NCBI GenBank assembly: GCA_036525795.1
Contig: DATCZS010000161.1
Location: 1-18,756 of the forward strand
Source: DATCZS01 sp036525795
GTDB lineage: Bacteria > Actinomycetota > Acidimicrobiia > Spongiisociales > ZC4RG35
Direction: 5' to 3'
DNA: 18,756 nucleotides
Position numbers and translations under genes: made by a program. This document shows positions 13,690 through 18,756 of this stretch, in pieces. The notes under the pieces are model-generated. The model was not told the origin of the DNA and did no database searches. It saw only the letters and a program-made list of their open reading frames with translations. The first letter of the stretch is position 1, and every line of letters begins with the position of its first letter.

Positions 13690-14109
13690 GCCCCTACTCG
13701 GACTCTCTCGAAACTACCGCCGGGGAGCCATGAGCGCGCTCAGACAGAGGTCATCGTTCATTTGGGAGGTGTCATGTCGGCGACCTTCGCCGACCGGGAT
13801 GACCATGAAGACATGGGCTGGACGGAACCGGCCCTGGGTCCAGAACGCCCGCCACCTCTCTTCGGGACTCCGGTTCCGGCGAGGGGCCTCTGTTGGAACC
13901 CCGGGGGGCACGGTCTCGGAACGACCGGGTCCCAGCAGCCGGTGGGGCCGGCGGTTGAACCGAGCATCCTCCCGGCTTCCGGTTGCCGGTCTCCGGAGTG
14001 TCTCACCGATTCTTCCCACTTCCCGGGGCGTCGCTCGAAGCCAGCGGCTACGGTGCCCCTGGGCGTGCCGGTAATCGCCGCGCCGCCCGTTCACAGGGAG
14101 GAGGCCCCG
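13690..14109. other. About 420 bp without a convincing gene
   Basis: Several frames are open on both strands here because of the high GC, but none shows a ribosome-binding site, recognisable domain or plausible composition. The stretch must contain the sigma-operon promoter (minus) and the cox-operon promoter (plus). TAGTTT at 13716-13711 (minus) and TACGGT at 14049-14054 (plus) are possible -10 boxes without good -35 partners. Confidence 0.4.
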
Positions 14110-14361
14110 TTGGCAGTCGAATCATCTGGGAAGAGCGCAGGCAATCCGCGTCTGTACGAACTCATCGAAGATTCCCCCAAGGAGGGAGCGAGTCCGACCA
14201 TCTGGGCCTGGCCGCAGATCATCGACTACCTCAAGGTGGCGTCCCAGCCCGTGCAGGGACCCTGGCCCCCCCATCAGAACCGCCGCCCCGATCCGGATGC
14301 GGAGTCGATGCCGACCGCGGTGCCCGACTCGCGAGCGGCCAACCCGTTTTCAAACCCATGA
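14110..14361 (+). CDS. Unrecognised 83-residue protein ahead of coxM
   Basis: Starts with TTG at 14110, chosen because AGGGAGGAGG (14095-14104) lies 5 nt upstream, one of the best ribosome-binding sites in the window; in-frame upstream ATGs lack one. The first part (NPRLYELIED...SPTIWAWPQIIDYL, about 13-42) looks like a folded, conserved segment rich in aromatic residues. The second half is Pro/Asp-rich and probably disordered. There is no signal peptide or membrane helix. The family is not recognised; the N-terminal part recalls the start of some cupin-type dioxygenases, so a truncated relic is possible. It ends 32 bp before coxM on the same strand and is probably in the same transcript. Confidence 0.6.
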   Translation: MAVESSGKSAGNPRLYELIEDSPKEGASPTIWAWPQIIDYLKVASQPVQGPWPPHQNRRPDPDAESMPTAVPDSRAANPFSNP

Positions 14362-14393
14362 TCTCCGAGCGCCGCACAAGGGAGGATTGACCC

Positions 14394-15269
14394 GTGTACC
14401 CCCCCAGATTCCGGTACGAAGCACCCACGACGGTCGAGGAGGCGATCGGGCTCCTCACAGAGGGCAAAGGCGAGGCCAAACTCCTCGCCGGCGGCCAGAG
14501 CCTCATCCCGATGATGAAGCTGCGGTTCGCCTCTCCCGAGATGATCATCGACATCAACGGCCTCTCGGGCCTCGACTACCTGACGTTCCCCGACGACGGC
14601 TCGATCCGCGTGGGAGCGCTGTGCCGCCATGCGACGCTCGAGCGTTCGGCGGAACTCGGAGTCCGTCAGCCGACGATGGCCGCAGCCGCTCCGCTGGTCG
14701 CAGATCCGATCGTTCGCAACCGGGGGACGCTCGTCGGCTCCCTGTGCCACTCGGACCCCCAAGGTGACTGGTCTGCAGTGATGGTGGCGCTCGGAGGGCA
14801 CCTGGTCGCCCAGGGGCCTGCCGGGAAGCGGTCGATTCCCGTAAAGGACCTGGTGACCGGCCCGTTCCAGAACGCGCTGGCCTTCAACGAGATCGGAATC
14901 GAGGCGGTCGTCCCTGCGCCGGCCGGGGTCCCGATGGGCGGCTATCTCAAGCTCGAGCGGAGAGTGGGCGACTTCGCCACCGCCTCGGTGGCGGTGGCCC
15001 TCGAGATGGAGGGCGCCACGGTCGCCAAGGCAGGCATAGGCCTTGGAGCGGTGGGGTCCAAGACGATCAATGCCGAGGACGCCGCCGGTGCGCTCGTCGG
15101 GGGACCACTGACCCCCGAAGGCATCGCCACCGCCGGCGATCTGGCCGCGGCCGTCGCCCAGCCCCGCTCGGATCACCGCGGGAGCGCCGACTACAAGAAG
15201 CACATCGTCCAGACGTTCGTGGTGCGGATCCTGAACCGCGTGGCGGCGTCGATGGAAAAGGTGGCCTGA
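14394..15269 (+). CDS. coxM: Aerobic carbon monoxide dehydrogenase medium (FAD) subunit
   Basis: FAD-binding subunit of the molybdenum CO dehydrogenase, 291 residues, close to the usual ~290. It carries electrons from the iron-sulfur subunit to the acceptor. The N-terminal FAD site shows AGGQSLIPMMK (32-42). The second flavin motif is around VRNRGTLVGS (107-116), followed by CHSDPQGDW (118-126). A CO_deh_flav_C-like domain occupies about 183-288 (GGYLKLERRVGDFA). The GTG at 14394 has AAGGGAGGA upstream (14378-14386). Order M-S-L is that of form I cox operons; the gap to coxS is one base, so translation is probably coupled. Confidence 0.92.
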   Translation: MYPPRFRYEAPTTVEEAIGLLTEGKGEAKLLAGGQSLIPMMKLRFASPEMIIDINGLSGLDYLTFPDDGSIRVGALCRHATLERSAELGVRQPTMAAAAPLVADPIVRNRGTLVGSLCHSDPQGDWSAVMVALGGHLVAQGPAGKRSIPVKDLVTGPFQNALAFNEIGIEAVVPAPAGVPMGGYLKLERRVGDFATASVAVALEMEGATVAKAGIGLGAVGSKTINAEDAAGALVGGPLTPEGIATAGDLAAAVAQPRSDHRGSADYKKHIVQTFVVRILNRVAASMEKVA

Positions 15270-15270
15270 C

Positions 15271-15813
15271 ATGACGAGCCTCTACGAAGAGATCACGCCC
15301 GCCGCACCCGGTGATGTGCCGACGAGGCGGATCACGGTCAATGTGAACGGTCAGCCGCGAACCGTCGACGTCGAGCCCCGCCTCCTGCTCGCCCACCTCA
15401 TCCGCTACGGGTTGAAGCTGACCGGCACCCACACCGGCTGTGACACGACCAACTGCGGGGCATGCACCGTCCTGTTGGACGGCGAGCCGGTGAAGAGCTG
15501 CACCGTGTTCGCAGTCCAGGCGGACGGCCACGACGTCATGACGGTCGAAGGGTTGGGCAGCCCCAGCGAACTGCACCCCGTCCAGGAGGGTTTCAAGGAC
15601 GAGCACGGACTTCAGTGCGGCTTCTGCACCCCCGGGATGATGATGAGTGCCAAGGCGCTCCTCGACCGGAACCCCGACCCGACCGAAGACGAGGTGCGCT
15701 GGGCGCTCTCGGGGAACCTGTGCCGGTGCACCGGCTACCAGAACATCGTGAAGGCCGTCCTCTGGGCGGGTGACAAGCTGCGCGCCCAGGCCGCAAGCGG
15801 AGAGGAGTCCTGA
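15271..15813 (+). CDS. coxS: Aerobic carbon monoxide dehydrogenase small (2x[2Fe-2S]) subunit
   Basis: Electron-transfer subunit with two [2Fe-2S] clusters, 180 residues, slightly longer than the common ~160 because of about 18 extra N-terminal residues. The plant-type ferredoxin site uses Cys57, 62, 65 and 77 (GCDTTNCGACTV...SC). The second, helical-domain cluster uses Cys116, 119, 151 and 153 (CGFCTPGMMM ... CRCTGY). All eight ligands are present. The ATG at 15271 follows the coxM stop by one base, with AAGGTGG upstream inside coxM. The stop overlaps the coxL start (TGATG). Confidence 0.95.
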   Translation: MTSLYEEITPAAPGDVPTRRITVNVNGQPRTVDVEPRLLLAHLIRYGLKLTGTHTGCDTTNCGACTVLLDGEPVKSCTVFAVQADGHDVMTVEGLGSPSELHPVQEGFKDEHGLQCGFCTPGMMMSAKALLDRNPDPTEDEVRWALSGNLCRCTGYQNIVKAVLWAGDKLRAQAASGEES

Positions 15814-18191
15814 TGACTCTCGATGAGATCAAGATCGGAGGTATGGGGGCAAGCCGCCGGCGCGTCGAGGACGATCGGTTCATCCGGGGCAAGGGCAACT
15901 ACGTCGACGACATCGTCCTGCCCGGGATGCTCCACATGGAGATCCTCCGCAGCCCGGTCGCCCACGCCCGCATCAAGTCGATCGACACGTCCAAGGCATG
16001 GGACATGCCGGGAGTGCGCATGGTCCTGACCGGCGAGATGATGGCGGCCCGCAACCTGGCGTGGATGCCGACCCTCTCCTACGACACACAGGCGGTCCTC
16101 GCCACCGACAAGGTGCGCTTCCAGGGCCAGGAGGTCGCAGCCGTCGTCGCCGACGACCCGTACATCGCCAAGGACGCCTGCGAGGCGATCGTGGTCGAGT
16201 ACGAGCCGCTCCCGGTGATCGTCAACCCCGGCCAGGCGATGGCCGAAGGCGCTCCGCTCATCCGCGACGACAAAGAGAACCAGCCGGACAACGTGGTGTT
16301 CGACTGGGAGATCGGCGACAAGGGGGCGACGGACGCGGCGTTCGCCCAGGCCGACGTGATCTCCGAGATCGAACTGCACTACCCGCGGTCGCATCCCTCA
16401 CCGATAGAGACGTGCGGGTCGATCGCCGACTTCGACCGGGCCACGTCGAAGCTCACGGTCTACATGACCACCCAGGCGCCGCACATCATCAGAGCGGCGG
16501 TGGCGCTCGTGGCAGAGCTCCCCGAGCACATGATCCGCATCGTGGCTCCCGACATCGGCGGCGGGTTCGGCAACAAGGTGCCCGTCTACCCGGGATACGT
16601 CGTGTCGATCCTCGCTTCGATCCTCCTGGAGCGGCCGGTGAAGTGGATCGAAGACAAGTCTGGGAACCTCATCTCGACCGGGTTCGGCCGCGACATCTAC
16701 CTCAAGGGCCAGATGGCGCTGCGTCGCGACGGGAAGATCCTGGGCCTGCGGATGAACACGACATCCGACCACGGGGCCTTCTACTCGGACGCCCAGCCGT
16801 CCAAGTTCAAGATCGGGCTCCTGCACTCGGCGTTCGCGTGCTACGACATCCCCACCGCCCACCTCGTCAACCGGGGCGTGTACACGAACAAGGCGCCTGG
16901 TGGCGTCGCCTACCGGTGTTCGTTCCGGGTCACCGAGGCGATGTTCTTCCAGGAGCGAATGGTGCAGGCCGCGGCAGACGACCTCGGCATGGACCAGGCT
17001 GAGTTCCGGCGCAAGAACTTCGTGCGCGACGACGACTTCCCGCACCGCACCGCGTTCGGCTTCCTCACCGACTCCGGCCAGTACGGCAAGTGCCTCGATG
17101 TGGCCCTCGAGGCCATCGGATACGAGGACTTCCTCCGACAGAAGGAGGAGGCCAAGAAGAGGGGCCGACTCCTCGGCATCGGCCTGTCGTCGATGACCGA
17201 GCCGCTCGGCGCCGGCAACAGCCGCGAATACGACATCCTGGGCATCAAGATGTTCGACTCGGCCGACCTGAAGGTCCACATGACCGGAAAGGCGTTGCTG
17301 CGGACGGGCGCCAAGACCCAGGGCCAGGGACACGAGACCACCTGGGCCCAGATCGTCGCCCACGAGCTCGGGATCCCCGCAGACGACATCATCGTCGAGG
17401 AGGGTGACACCGACACCGCCCCGTTTGGCATGGGGACGTACGCCTCGCGGAGCACGCCGGTGGCGGGCGCCGCGGTGGCGATGGTGGCCCGCAAGATCAG
17501 GGCCAAGGCCCGCAAGATCGCAGCCCACCTGCTCGAGGCGTCCGAGGAGGACATCGAGTGGGAGCTGGGCCGCTTCTACCTGCGGGGAGCCCCCGACCGG
17601 GGCGTCACCATCCAGGAATGCGCCATGGCCGCCTACTCCAACATGCCGGACGGGATGGAGCCGGGACTCGAGAACACGGCCTACTACGACCCGCCCAACC
17701 TCACGTGGCCGTTCGCCATGTACGTGGTGACGGTCGAGGTCGACCCCGAGACCGGCGTGTGGGACGTCCTGCGGGTCGTCGCAGTCGACGACTGCGGGGT
17801 GCGCATCAACCCGATGATCGTCGAGGGACAGATCATGGGCGGGCTCACCGAGGCGTACGCCAAGGCGAACATGCAGTTCATCACCTTCGACGAGGAAGGC
17901 AACTGCATCGGGGGCAACTACATGGACTATCTGCTCCCCACCGCCTGGGAGACCCCCGGGTTCGAGCTGCACGAAGTGGTCACGCCGTGCCCCCACCACC
18001 CGATCGGCGCCAAGGGCGTCGGCGAGTGTGCGACGGTCGGCGGCCCGGCTGCCTTTGTGAACGCCGTGATGGACGCCCTCAAGGACTACGGCGTCCGCAA
18101 CATCGACATGCCGCTGCTGCCCGACCGGGTCCACCGTGCCATCACAGAGCGGACCGATGTCTCCGGTGCCCCGCCGGTGAAGGTCGGCTGA
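15813..18191 (+). CDS. coxL: Aerobic carbon monoxide dehydrogenase large (Mo/Cu) subunit, form I
   Basis: Catalytic subunit that oxidises CO to CO2 at a Mo-S-Cu centre, 792 residues (family ~800). The diagnostic form I active-site loop AYRCSFR is at 366-372, so Cys369 is the expected copper ligand; form II enzymes have a different loop. GGGFGNK lies at about 250-256, the molybdopterin-binding QGQGHET at about 502-508, and GVGE ends with Glu738, the expected active-site base. The start overlaps the coxS stop, with GAGGAG at 15802-15807. Together with coxM and coxS all three structural subunits are complete, so an active enzyme is plausible. Whether it supports growth or only atmospheric CO scavenging cannot be told. 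Confidence 0.96.
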   Translation: MTLDEIKIGGMGASRRRVEDDRFIRGKGNYVDDIVLPGMLHMEILRSPVAHARIKSIDTSKAWDMPGVRMVLTGEMMAARNLAWMPTLSYDTQAVLATDKVRFQGQEVAAVVADDPYIAKDACEAIVVEYEPLPVIVNPGQAMAEGAPLIRDDKENQPDNVVFDWEIGDKGATDAAFAQADVISEIELHYPRSHPSPIETCGSIADFDRATSKLTVYMTTQAPHIIRAAVALVAELPEHMIRIVAPDIGGGFGNKVPVYPGYVVSILASILLERPVKWIEDKSGNLISTGFGRDIYLKGQMALRRDGKILGLRMNTTSDHGAFYSDAQPSKFKIGLLHSAFACYDIPTAHLVNRGVYTNKAPGGVAYRCSFRVTEAMFFQERMVQAAADDLGMDQAEFRRKNFVRDDDFPHRTAFGFLTDSGQYGKCLDVALEAIGYEDFLRQKEEAKKRGRLLGIGLSSMTEPLGAGNSREYDILGIKMFDSADLKVHMTGKALLRTGAKTQGQGHETTWAQIVAHELGIPADDIIVEEGDTDTAPFGMGTYASRSTPVAGAAVAMVARKIRAKARKIAAHLLEASEEDIEWELGRFYLRGAPDRGVTIQECAMAAYSNMPDGMEPGLENTAYYDPPNLTWPFAMYVVTVEVDPETGVWDVLRVVAVDDCGVRINPMIVEGQIMGGLTEAYAKANMQFITFDEEGNCIGGNYMDYLLPTAWETPGFELHEVVTPCPHHPIGAKGVGECATVGGPAAFVNAVMDALKDYGVRNIDMPLLPDRVHRAITERTDVSGAPPVKVG

Positions 18192-18225
18192 TGATCGGAT
18201 CCGTGCGACCACCTCAGGAGGGTCA

Positions 18226-18756
18226 ATGCTGATCAAGAGTGAATTCGAAGTCGCCGAATCGCTGGACAAGGTGTGGGCGTTCTTCAACGACATCCCGTTG
18301 GTGGCGGCCTGTCTGCCCGGCGCGGATCTCTCGGACGAGATCGGGGATGACCGCTACGCCGGGACCGTTGCGATCGGTCTCGGCCCGGTCAAGCTGAACT
18401 TCGCCGGCGAGGCCAGCATCCGGGAACGCGACGACGCCAACAAACGGATCGTGGTCGATGCGTCCGGTGCCGACGTCAAGGGCCGGGGCCAGGCGGCGCT
18501 CGTGGTGGATGCCTCGCTCCTGTCCAGCGGCAGCGGGACCCGGGTGCAGGTGCAACAGGACCTGCAGCTCTCCGGCGCCGCCGCCCAGTACGGACGGGGC
18601 CTGGTCCAGGACGTGACCGCCGTCCTGTTGGACCAGTTCGCCTCGAACATGCAGGGCCAGCTCGCCGCTCTCGAGAAGGGAGTGGCGTTCGCTCCGGGCC
18701 AGGCTGGCTCGGCCAGCGGCTTCGCGATCGGTCTGAGGGCGCTGTGGATGGCGCTC
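18226..18756 (+). CDS. coxG: CoxG-like SRPBCC-family protein (3' partial)
   Basis: 177 codons are visible before the window ends, with no stop. The start has AGGAGGG three bases upstream of the ATG. The sequence shows the CoxG/SRPBCC pattern: F-x-V-A-E-S-x-D-K-V-W-A-F-F-N-D near the N-terminus, VAACLPGADL at about 26-35, GTVAIGLGPVKLNFAGEA at about 46-63, and a later LVQDVTAVLLDQFASNMQ helix at about 126-143. In CO oxidisers CoxG helps attach CO dehydrogenase to the cytoplasmic membrane. A final hydrophobic stretch (GFAIGLRALWMAL) at the very edge may begin the membrane-anchoring C-terminus. It lies 34 bp after coxL in the same operon. Confidence 0.85.
   Translation, partial: MLIKSEFEVAESLDKVWAFFNDIPLVAACLPGADLSDEIGDDRYAGTVAIGLGPVKLNFAGEASIRERDDANKRIVVDASGADVKGRGQAALVVDASLLSSGSGTRVQVQQDLQLSGAAAQYGRGLVQDVTAVLLDQFASNMQGQLAALEKGVAFAPGQAGSASGFAIGLRALWMAL

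Noticed and set aside
13762..14109. 5' extension of the 83-residue ORF to ATG 13762 or 13774
   Set aside because: No ribosome-binding site and Pro/Gly-rich random-looking translation; the TTG at 14110 has a near-perfect one.
16398..18293. 631-codon open frame on the minus strand across coxL
   Set aside because: Val/Asp/His-rich shadow of coxL with no family signature.

Overview
The window is high-GC, densely packed bacterial DNA from an actinobacterium. It is most likely an Acidimicrobiia-type lineage, judging by inference from the Asp/Thr-rich linker behind the lipobox of the substrate-binding lipoprotein, a DivIVA-family coiled-coil protein, a UPF0182 membrane protein beside a PDZ/Lon-like protease (an arrangement also known in mycobacteria), apparent leaderless promoters, and a form I aerobic CO dehydrogenase. 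No mobile element, CRISPR array or rRNA was seen.

Layout. (1) 1-3897, plus: the 3' part of a branched-chain amino acid type ABC importer operon: permease livM (cut by the window edge), a lipoprotein substrate-binding protein, and ATPases livF and livG. Every intergenic gap in it carries a perfect inverted repeat. (2) 3909-4496, minus: bioY, a biotin-uptake S component, convergent with livG. (3) 4682-10722, plus: a PDZ/Lon-like secreted-side protease, a 672-residue DivIVA-type coiled-coil protein with an unexpected Cys/His-rich C-terminus that resembles the tail of phage Mu F / SPP1 gp7 minor head proteins, and a UPF0182 seven-helix membrane protein. Each of the three starts 7-8 nt after a -10-like hexamer and lacks a Shine-Dalgarno sequence, so each may be leaderless. 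(4) 10834-10985: an initiator tRNA-fMet with its own promoter and a strong terminator. (5) 13689-11017, minus: a putative 33-residue leader ORF, an ECF-type sigma factor, a single-pass membrane protein with an extracellular Asp-box-like beta-propeller (candidate anti-sigma/sensor), and a small secreted four-cysteine protein. The first three are joined by ATGA stop/start overlaps, and both junctions are built from the same duplicated ~57-bp sequence. (6) 13690-14109: about 420 bp with no convincing gene. (7) 14110-18756, plus: an 83-residue unrecognised ORF, then coxM, coxS, coxL and the start of coxG. CoxL carries the AYRCSFR active-site motif of form I (true) CO dehydrogenases.

How it fits together. 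The liv and cox clusters suggest a heterotroph that scavenges amino acids or related solutes and supplements its energy by oxidising CO. The middle block looks like cell-envelope and growth functions (DivIVA, membrane protease, UPF0182). The sigma/propeller/secreted-protein set reads as a self-contained envelope-signalling module. The most unusual items are the DivIVA/MuF-like fusion and the duplicated coupling junction in the sigma-factor operon. All functional statements come from motif recognition by eye; no database search was run.
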